This document shows, piece after piece, positions 58,235 through 64,000 of a DNA stretch of 64,000 nt. Under the pieces are notes generated by a model that had not been told where the DNA came from, ran no database searches, and saw nothing but the letters and a program-made list of their open reading frames with translations. The position numbers and the translations under genes are program-made. The first letter of the stretch is position 1, and each line of letters opens with the position of its first letter. The stretch is from CAZDWZ01 sp964509425 (GTDB lineage: Bacteria > Bdellovibrionota_C > UBA2361 > SZUA-149 > CAZDWZ01): assembly GCA_964509425.1 (NCBI GenBank), contig CAZDWZ010000004.1, forward strand, positions 186,001-250,000, in the 5' to 3' direction.

Positions 58235-59170
58235 ATGGCCCGATTTTTCCTCATTCTCTTTTCCATCTTGCTGATCGCCGGCGCTGGCCTGTTTTTTAGT
58301 CGTGAGCTCGCTCTCGCATCAAAGCCGAAGCTCGCCGTCGAAGAAACCCGTCCGCCGTTTTTTCTTCCGGAACTCCGCTACGTAAAGCTCGTCTCTTTCG
58401 GATTTCCGACCATCCTGGCGCGGACTCTCTGGTTCTCGACAATCAACTACTTCGGGAAACAAATGGGTGCGAGAAAAGACGTCCGTTGGCTCAGTCATAT
58501 GTGCGAGCTGACGATGAGTCTCGACGCTGGTCCGATGGATCCTCTTGAATTCTGCAGCACAATGCTCGCGTGGGTCGTTAAAGACCCTGTGAAGGCCGAT
58601 CGAATTCTCACGATCGGAATCAAACGTCACCCCACGTACTGGCGTTTTTATTACCTTCGAGGATTTAATCGTTGGTATTTCCTCGAAGACATGGACGCCG
58701 CCCAGAAGGATCTGCTCGAAGCGACCAAACAACCCGATTGCTTGCCGTTCGTGCACGGTCTTGCCTCTCGCATGATGACTAAGAATGGGAGCACAGCCGT
58801 CGCAAAAGCATACCTCAGCGAGATGGTCGAGAAGACAACCGACGAGGCCGCTCGAGCCGTATTTCAGGAGAAACTCAACCAGGCACAGCTCGCGGAATAT
58901 TTTGATCTCCTGAACGAAGGTATCAGCCGCTTCGAGAAACGAACGGGTGTGAAGCCGAAAGTAATCGAAGACCTCGTCACGGAACACATACTCCGCGCGA
59001 TTCCCAAGGATCCGTTCGGAGGCGATTTCCTTCTGAACGCCGAAACGGGAGAGGTTTACACGACCTCTGGGAAAAAGCCGCTCCTCTTCGCGGGGAAGAC
59101 CGCGAAAACAGGAATCATGGCTGATGAATTTAAGAATTGGAACATAGGTCCTGCCGATGTCACTCCTTGA
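58235..59170 (+). CDS. Membrane-anchored protein in the PilG position
   Basis: 311 residues. One N-terminal membrane segment (about 3-24) then a periplasmic, mainly helical region. Repeated helix pairs near 95-180 (DPVKADRILTIGIKRHPTYW, FYYLRGFNRWYFLEDMDAAQ) look TPR-like. The C-terminal part IPKDPFGGDFLLNAETGEVY resembles an end-of-protein beta motif found in several pilus-associated and pseudopilin-like proteins. Gene order, directly between the pilin and an ABC ATPase/permease pair, matches pilG of Myxococcus; I infer that role. It overlaps the next gene by 14 bp. Confidence 0.7.
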   Translation: MARFFLILFSILLIAGAGLFFSRELALASKPKLAVEETRPPFFLPELRYVKLVSFGFPTILARTLWFSTINYFGKQMGARKDVRWLSHMCELTMSLDAGPMDPLEFCSTMLAWVVKDPVKADRILTIGIKRHPTYWRFYYLRGFNRWYFLEDMDAAQKDLLEATKQPDCLPFVHGLASRMMTKNGSTAVAKAYLSEMVEKTTDEAARAVFQEKLNQAQLAEYFDLLNEGISRFEKRTGVKPKVIEDLVTEHILRAIPKDPFGGDFLLNAETGEVYTTSGKKPLLFAGKTAKTGIMADEFKNWNIGPADVTP

Positions 59171-60179
59171 AATTCAAAACATCAGTAAACATTTTCGCAC
59201 TCATTGGACGTATCGCCGCGTGCCGGCGATAAAAAATGTCAGCCTCAGCATCGGTGAGGGTGAGGCCTTTGGGTTCCTGGGCCATAACGGTGCAGGAAAA
59301 ACCACCACGATGAAGTGCATCGTCGGACTGCTGAGACCGAACGATGGGTCAATACTTTATAAGGGACAGCCTCTCACCGATTACCGGCTTCGCAGTGAAA
59401 TCGGATATCTCCCGGAGCTTCCCTACTTCTACGATCACCTGAGCGTTCAAGAAACGGTGGAGCTCTTCGCTCAGCTTTATGGACTCTCCGGCAGCGAACG
59501 TTCGGCGAGAGTCGAAGAAGCGTTGGGGCGCGTGAAGCTCCTCGAGAGACGAAAACAAAAGGTTCGCCAACTCTCGAAAGGTCTTCAACAGCGACTGGGG
59601 ATGGCAAATACAATTCTCAACAGACCGAAGCTGGTCCTATTGGACGAGCCGTTTTCGGGACTGGATCCCTTCGGCCGGAAGGAATTCCGTGAGCTCATTC
59701 TGGAATTAAAGGACAAGGGAACAACTATTTTTCTCTCGACTCATGTGCTGAGCGACATCGAAGATATCTGTGATCGGGTTTCGATCATGGCGAGAGGAAA
59801 TCTCGAAGCCACCTTTCCACTCTCTGACCTTCCGAAGATGTTCGGCGACGCGTACGAGTTCCAAGCGAGCATCCCGCGGGGCAGCGCAGAAGGAGCCGGT
59901 TCCGCGGTCAGTGATAGCCTTGTTCAGCAGCTTCGGACTTCTTTCCCGAATCTCGGAGTCCGGGAAGGAGTTGAACTCTTCACATTCTCAGGAGTTTTTC
60001 CTGATTATGCTGGGGCAGAGCAAGCCCTGCGATTCGCCATGGAACATCAACTACGCGTCGATACGTTCCAAAGGGCAACGAGAAGCCTCGAAGATGTCTT
60101 TGTTGAGATTACGGAAAAGGCCGAGGCGAAACGACGCATCGTTGAATCCGTGGGGGAAACGGCGAGACCGGTCGCCTAG
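59157..60179 (+). CDS. ABC transporter ATP-binding protein (PilH position)
   Basis: 340 residues. Walker A GHNGAGKTTTMKCIVGLLRP, signature LSKGLQQRLGMA, Walker B LVLLDEPFSGLDPFG and H-loop STHVLSD are complete. A C-terminal extension of about 100 residues follows the ATPase, as in several CcmA/NatA-like exporters. It overlaps the preceding gene by 14 bp and is followed by its permease 11 bp later. In Myxococcus the like-placed PilH/PilI pair is needed for pilus formation. The transported substrate is unknown. Confidence 0.92.
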   Translation: MSLLEIQNISKHFRTHWTYRRVPAIKNVSLSIGEGEAFGFLGHNGAGKTTTMKCIVGLLRPNDGSILYKGQPLTDYRLRSEIGYLPELPYFYDHLSVQETVELFAQLYGLSGSERSARVEEALGRVKLLERRKQKVRQLSKGLQQRLGMANTILNRPKLVLLDEPFSGLDPFGRKEFRELILELKDKGTTIFLSTHVLSDIEDICDRVSIMARGNLEATFPLSDLPKMFGDAYEFQASIPRGSAEGAGSAVSDSLVQQLRTSFPNLGVREGVELFTFSGVFPDYAGAEQALRFAMEHQLRVDTFQRATRSLEDVFVEITEKAEAKRRIVESVGETARPVA

Positions 60180-60190
60180 GAGCAATAGAT

Positions 60191-60967
60191 ATGTCGAAAA
60201 TCGCAGCACTTGCGCTGAACACTTTCCGGGAAGCAACTCGGAACAAAGTCATATACTCGGTTTTCGCCTTCGCAGTCGGTCTCGTGGGATGCGCGCTCTT
60301 TTTCGGCGAAGTGAGTATCGGAGACAGAAATCAGGTGGTCATGGATTTCGGCCTCTTCGGTATGTCAATATGCGGAGCGGCAGTCACGATCCTCATCGGA
60401 GTAAGCTTACTGAACAAGGAGCTGAAGCAGAAAACGATCTACAACATTCTCTCTCGGCCAATTACCCGCTCGCAGTTTGTCATCGGTAAACATCTTGGAT
60501 TGACCGCAACCGTCATTCTCGTTCTCACCGGTATGAGCGTCGCACTGTTTCTCTTTCTCCTTATTCTGGGAAGTCCGGTAGGACCCAGGTTCGCGCTTAG
60601 CCTGTACTTCCTCGCCCTCGAGATGGCAGTGCTTGCGGCGATTGTATTATTCTTTTCGTCCATGGTCATTACCACGGTACTGCCGGGAATCCTGGCGTTG
60701 GCGGCATACCTAGCCGGACATTCAATAGACAGTTTGATCTCGTTCTCAAGAACCTTCGGGAAGGGTAGTCCCGTTCTTCAAGGTCTCGTCGATGTCCTTT
60801 GGTGGATCATTCCGGACCTCAGCATCTTTGTCCTGAACGAAGAGCTGGTCTACGGCCTGCCGATCTCGGGCGCCTATGTCCTCTACGCCACGATGTATAG
60901 CCTCTGCTATTCCATCGTGGCCTTGGGACTTGCCGTGCTTATTTTCGAATACAAAGAATTCGAGTGA
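60191..60967 (+). CDS. ABC-2 type permease (PilI position)
   Basis: 258 residues with six membrane segments. LALNTFREATRNKVIYSVFA opens the family pattern; KQKTIYNILSRPITRSQFVI is the cytoplasmic loop typical of such permeases. It pairs with the ATPase 11 bp upstream. GGAG lies 8 bases before the ATG. Its place after the pilin and ATPase supports the PilI role. It converges on the BON-domain gene. Confidence 0.9.
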   Translation: MSKIAALALNTFREATRNKVIYSVFAFAVGLVGCALFFGEVSIGDRNQVVMDFGLFGMSICGAAVTILIGVSLLNKELKQKTIYNILSRPITRSQFVIGKHLGLTATVILVLTGMSVALFLFLLILGSPVGPRFALSLYFLALEMAVLAAIVLFFSSMVITTVLPGILALAAYLAGHSIDSLISFSRTFGKGSPVLQGLVDVLWWIIPDLSIFVLNEELVYGLPISGAYVLYATMYSLCYSIVALGLAVLIFEYKEFE

Positions 60968-60979
60968 GCCGACTCGGAA

Positions 60980-61408
60980 TTAGTTTGCGTCGTCGTCGGT
61001 GACATCGTCGATTTCAAGGTGATTCACCACCTTCCCATCACCAACGATCTTCAGGGCTTCGTTCTCCACGCGTCCTCGCTCTTCCGACGAATCAACCGTT
61101 CCCCGCAACGTGACCTTTCCCCCGTCATCAACCTCGACGAGAGTCTTTTTCGCATCCTCAGAGAGGGTTGTATCCTTGCTGAGAGCAGCCTGGATTTTTT
61201 GAGCGAGAGGATCCTGATCCGCCCGAGACGGATCGGGAGGCAGAGCTTCGCTCTTTATCACAGGCTTTTTCTCGACCGGATCGTTTGTAATAATCACTGC
61301 TCCGTCACCGGGTGCGGCAATCGCAACGGAAGAAAACAGCGGACCAGCTCCGCTCACGGCCGCCACAAGGACCGCCTTTGCAAGCCCATTCGAAATTCGA
61401 GTGTCCAT
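60980..61408 (-). CDS. BON-domain periplasmic protein
   Basis: 142 residues. Signal peptide to about residue 31 (AVLVAAVSGAGPLFSSVAIA then APG). The C-terminal 65 residues are a single BON domain: LAQKIQAALSKDTTLSEDAK, VEVDDGGKVTLRGTVDSSEE and KIVGDGKVVNHLEID. BON proteins such as OsmY bind phospholipid and respond to envelope or osmotic stress. Only one BON repeat is present. It is the last gene on a minus-strand run from 63384, separated by 128 bp from cysE. Confidence 0.9.
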   Translation of the reverse strand: MDTRISNGLAKAVLVAAVSGAGPLFSSVAIAAPGDGAVIITNDPVEKKPVIKSEALPPDPSRADQDPLAQKIQAALSKDTTLSEDAKKTLVEVDDGGKVTLRGTVDSSEERGRVENEALKIVGDGKVVNHLEIDDVTDDDAN

Positions 61409-61536
61409 AATTGCGTTCTCCTAGAATCTTTATAAAACTCTGCTTTTCGAATCATGGCGGAAAACGGCACGCTTGAGATACGACGGCCGTCAGGTCGTGT
61501 TTTGTTTTTCGAAGGATTTTGAGAGATTCTTTCGTG

Positions 61537-62454
61537 CTAGATCTCGTAGCTTCCGGGATCTTCCGTCTTCATTTTCAGCTCGGGCGGCTGATTCATGACG
61601 AGCGTATTCGGCGGCACGCTTTTTGTAAGAAACACCGACCCACCGATGGTTGAGCCAGCTCCCACAACCGTATCGCCACCGAGAATAATCGCGTTTGAGT
61701 AAATAACAACCCCATCCTCAACGGTCGGATGCCGCTTCACATGCTTGACCGGGTTTCCCAGATCGTCAAGCGCAAAGCTGCGAGCGCCGAGGATCGCCCC
61801 CTGATAGATTTTCACGTTATTCCCGATTACAGCCGTCTCGCCAATCACGACCCCGGTGCCATGGTCGACGAAAAAGCCAGAGCCGATCGTCGCACCCGGG
61901 TGGATGTCAATTCCCGTCTCAGAGTGCGCCCACTCTGACATCATTCTCGGGATGAGTGGAACGCGCAATTGCCACAGCTCGTGAGCAATCCGATACACGG
62001 TCACCGCCAGAATTCCGGGATACGCGAGCGTGACCTCGGCATGGCTGTCGGCAGCGGGATCGCCTCGATAGGCGGCACGGATATCCTCAAGCAATTTCTT
62101 CCTGATTTCCGGAAGCACGAGAAAAAACTTTTCGACGATCGTGTCAGCATCGAGCAGCGTTTCGCTTTTGGTCGATCGTACCTCTATCGCCCGTTTCACC
62201 TCATCCAGCAGAACGGTACCCGCAGACTGCAACTCTCGGTTCAAACTTTGCAAAAAGTTCGCACCGCCGTTTCTCGGAGAGTAACGGCCTCCGAGCAAGA
62301 TATTCACAAAAGTTTTGAGCGCCGCAGAGACGTTTGCGCTCTCGGGAAAACCTTCAAGCGTTCGCTCCGGAACATCATTCCGAAGCTCAGAAAAATACGG
62401 CTGAAGCCGGCCCGCGGCATCGTCGGCGAGACTCGCTATGTTTCGTCCGCTCAC
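61537..62454 (-). CDS. cysE: Serine O-acetyltransferase CysE
   Basis: 305 residues. An extended N-terminal helical region precedes the left-handed beta-helix: MMSEWAHSETGIDIHPGATI, GSGFFVDHGTGVVIGETAVI, VKRHPTVEDGVVIYSNAIIL and GGDTVVGAGSTIGGSVFL. The active-site His pair and Asp are present in DIHPG and DHGTG. It makes O-acetylserine for cysteine synthesis. The long N-terminus places it with the EpsC/SATase group used in several bacterial phyla. It starts 3 bp after the yqeY gene stop. Confidence 0.93.
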   Translation of the reverse strand: MSGRNIASLADDAAGRLQPYFSELRNDVPERTLEGFPESANVSAALKTFVNILLGGRYSPRNGGANFLQSLNRELQSAGTVLLDEVKRAIEVRSTKSETLLDADTIVEKFFLVLPEIRKKLLEDIRAAYRGDPAADSHAEVTLAYPGILAVTVYRIAHELWQLRVPLIPRMMSEWAHSETGIDIHPGATIGSGFFVDHGTGVVIGETAVIGNNVKIYQGAILGARSFALDDLGNPVKHVKRHPTVEDGVVIYSNAIILGGDTVVGAGSTIGGSVFLTKSVPPNTLVMNQPPELKMKTEDPGSYEI

Positions 62455-62457
62455 AAA

Positions 62458-62895
62458 TCAGCTCCCGAGGAGACCCTTAGCGAGCTCGCTCGCCATTTTC
62501 CCCTCGAACTTTCCCTTATGGGTCTTGTTCAACTCGCCCATAATCTTTCCCATTGAATCGGCACCACCCGCCACGAGCGAGCTGATGAGGGCTTTCAATT
62601 CTTCCGCCGAGAGCTGTTCGGGAAGGTACTTTTGAACGATCGCCACTTCTGCCGTGTTCTTTTCGATCATCTCATCGCGACCCGCATTCTTCGCAAAGTC
62701 GATCGCATCGCGAAGCTTCTTAATCTCCCGCTGGAGCACCTGCATCGCCTGCTCGTCGGTCAAATCCGCCCGAGTGTCGATCTCCACCTTTTTCAATTCT
62801 GAAAGCAGTCCCCGGAGCGTCTCGAGGCGATGCTGATCTCTCGCCTTCATCGCTTCTTTAATATCTTCTTGAACCTTCGCCTTTACCGTGCTCAT
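62458..62895 (-). CDS. GatB/YqeY domain protein
   Basis: 145 residues, the standard length. Family pattern: KVQEDIKEAMKARDQHRLET, LRGLLSELKKVEID, AEVAIVQKYLPEQLSAEELK and DSMGKIMGELNKTHKGKFEG. The fold resembles the C-terminal tRNA-binding part of GatB; a role in tRNA-dependent amidation or RNA binding is assumed. It precedes cysE by 3 bp. Confidence 0.92.
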   Translation of the reverse strand: MSTVKAKVQEDIKEAMKARDQHRLETLRGLLSELKKVEIDTRADLTDEQAMQVLQREIKKLRDAIDFAKNAGRDEMIEKNTAEVAIVQKYLPEQLSAEELKALISSLVAGGADSMGKIMGELNKTHKGKFEGKMASELAKGLLGS

Positions 62896-62943
62896 GACAC
62901 CTCGTGGTTATCGCCCGCATCTGTTTCGCCCGAATCCGTTTTG

Positions 62944-63384
62944 TCAGTCCGGGACGTCCTCGTCTCCGGCGGGCGGCACAATGCCCCTATTCCGCCGAAC
63001 GAAAAAGATGAGTAGCAGTAGAGACAAAAAGAGGAAAGTTGCCGGAGCTGCCCAAATGAGCACTCCGACTCCATCCGCCGCCGGAATTCCGCGGATATCG
63101 GCTCCGTATCGAGACACCAGGACTCCTTGAATCTCCTCCTCCCCCTTCCCTTCCTTAAACATCCCCCGTATTTCTGAACGGAGCTTGACCGCCTCCTCGG
63201 AAGGGCACGCACTCAAAGTTCGGCCCGGACAGAACGGGCTCATCAACGACTCACTGAGTCGCGACTCGTTCACAAAAACAGCACCTTCCCCACCATTGAC
63301 ATCCATACAGCGAATTTCTACAGTTCTTAGACTGTCTCGACAAATTGATTCAGCGTTTGCTGAGGAATTTTTCAAGATGCCCAC
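62944..63384 (-). CDS. CcmH-like protein without a visible signal peptide
   Basis: 146 residues as open from a GTG at 63384; a TTG at 63375 has GAGGAG 8 bases upstream and may be the true start. The CcmH-type segment is variant: SPFCPGRTLSACPSEEAVKL, then RSEIRGMFKEGKGEEEIQGV and LVSRYGADIRGIP, with one membrane helix at about 108-128. Cytochrome c maturation CcmH needs its CxxC outside the cytoplasmic membrane, but no N-terminal signal is seen; the Cys are spaced as CPGRTLSAC. The start codon region almost touches the tRNA-Gly gene on the other strand. It may be a variant, or its start may have been lost. Confidence 0.65.
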   Translation of the reverse strand: MGILKNSSANAESICRDSLRTVEIRCMDVNGGEGAVFVNESRLSESLMSPFCPGRTLSACPSEEAVKLRSEIRGMFKEGKGEEEIQGVLVSRYGADIRGIPAADGVGVLIWAAPATFLFLSLLLLIFFVRRNRGIVPPAGDEDVPD

Positions 63385-63391
63385 TCCTCAT

Positions 63392-63464
<73 letters not shown>

Positions 63465-63534
63465 TCTAATTTTTAGAAAATTCACGCTCTCCCAGGGCTT
63501 CCGAGTGTCCTGAAATCAGCATAATGTGTTTGAT

Positions 63535-63765
63535 ATGGCTCTCTGCCCTTACTGCAATAAAAATCAATCCGCCGACCGCTCTTCGCCTGAGGGGCGAAAG
63601 GCTTGGCCGTTCTGCTCGTTAAGGTGCAAAGCCGCCGATCTAGGCGCTTGGGCCAAGGAAGAATACACTATTCCGGCTGTGGAGGTTGAGGAGGAGGATC
63701 TTCGGCAGTTGGAAGAGGCGGGTGAAGCAGCTTTGTCTGACGAGGACAAAGAGGATTTGCATTAG
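63535..63765 (+). CDS. yacG: YacG-type zinc-binding protein (DNA gyrase inhibitor family)
   Basis: 76 residues. The zinc-binding pattern C-x2-C-x19-C-x3-C is present (CPYC and FCSLRC), followed by the family's DLGAWAKEEYTIP motif. In E. coli YacG binds GyrB and inhibits gyrase. The C-terminal 30 residues are acidic. The ATG at 63535 is the likely start, although the Shine-Dalgarno site is weak; a GTG at 63526 is in frame. Confidence 0.9.
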   Translation: MALCPYCNKNQSADRSSPEGRKAWPFCSLRCKAADLGAWAKEEYTIPAVEVEEEDLRQLEEAGEAALSDEDKEDLH

Positions 63766-63876
63766 TTCATCAGGTTTTGAGCATCTTTGCTGTTTGCCGA
63801 CGCTCGCCTGCTATGTCGCTTCCACTTTATAATTCCTGAGCGCTCTCGGTTTCCACGAGAGTTGGAATTGCACTCG

Positions 63877-64000
63877 ACCTGGGCCGGACTCACTCTGTTG
63901 CTGGTTCGAGTCCGGGCGACTACGCGCTCGCTCTCTCATTATTTGGGCGCTTTCATATTCGCCGAAGTTTGGAGATACACGCTACCTGGGCCGGACTCAC
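63877..64000 (+). repeat. 17-bp direct repeat reaching the window edge, with tRNA-like arm
   Basis: ACCTGGGCCGGACTCAC occurs at 63877-63893 and again at 63984-64000, 107 bases apart, and the second copy is cut by the window end. Between them, CCGGACTC near 63884 can pair with GAGTCCGG near 63909 in the segment GGTTCGAGTCCGG, which looks like a tRNA T arm. The region may be part of a tandem array or tRNA-derived remnant. Confidence 0.5.

Overview
The window is about 64 kb of dense chromosomal DNA from a Gram-negative bacterium with moderate-to-high GC. It shows signal-peptide, lipoprotein and DsbA-type proteins, type IV pili, a sigma-54 system and a surface-sugar locus. The order pilin - PilG-position protein - ABC ATPase - ABC permease, together with pilB-pilC followed by a sigma-54 activator, recalls the pil locus of Myxococcus and relatives. 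CmoA/CmoB and LL-diaminopimelate aminotransferase are also present. I therefore suggest a deltaproteobacteria-grade lineage (Myxococcota or Bdellovibrionota-like), but the sequence alone does not settle this. No insertion sequence, prophage or CRISPR array was seen.

Layout. 0.7-8.8 kb: a minus-strand run of minor pilins (pilV-, pilW- and pilX-like), a histidine kinase/FixJ-type regulator pair and a poly(A) polymerase/CCA-adding family gene, with a FimT/GspH-like pilin divergent. 8.8-18.3 kb: envelope sugar genes (initiating sugar transferase, YdcF-like protein, GT4, a GT-C-like membrane protein), the divergent cmoB/cmoA pair whose start codons overlap, a lipoprotein thioredoxin and dapL. 18.6-30.9 kb: a PurL-like protein that has lost the catalytic residues of its first half, a membrane Ser/Thr kinase, a proline-rich exported protein, thrS, an orphan ABC-2 polysaccharide permease, an ECF sigma/anti-sigma pair and small membrane proteins. 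31-38.2 kb: a VKOR-DsbA fusion, a PDZ lipoprotein, pilB, pilC and a membrane-bound PilS/PilR-like hybrid regulator.

38-57 kb is a surface-glycan locus. It holds GT-C and GT87-like membrane glycosyltransferases, an acetamidino-forming HisF/HisH/WbpG-type module, a cytidylyltransferase, a Wzx-like flippase, a fused PseG-PseH protein, PseI, PseB and PseC. Together these can account for a complete route to CMP-pseudaminic acid, probably amidinated. 57-61 kb holds the major pilin behind a clear sigma-54 promoter, then pilG/H/I-position genes. 61-64 kb is housekeeping: BON protein, cysE, yqeY, a ccmH-like gene, tRNA-Gly(CCC) and yacG, ending in a 17-bp direct repeat that runs to the window edge.

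The genes appear to cooperate in a pilus plus glycan surface programme. The sigma-54 hybrid regulator beside pilB/pilC is the obvious candidate to drive the -24/-12 promoter of the pilin 20 kb away. The pse locus lies between the two pil regions, so pilin or envelope glycosylation with pseudaminic acid is a reasonable but unproven inference. The most unusual items are the catalytically degenerate PurL-like protein with a start site inside an inverted repeat, the PilS/PilR hybrid, and a family of palindromic repeats found in three convergent intergenic gaps.
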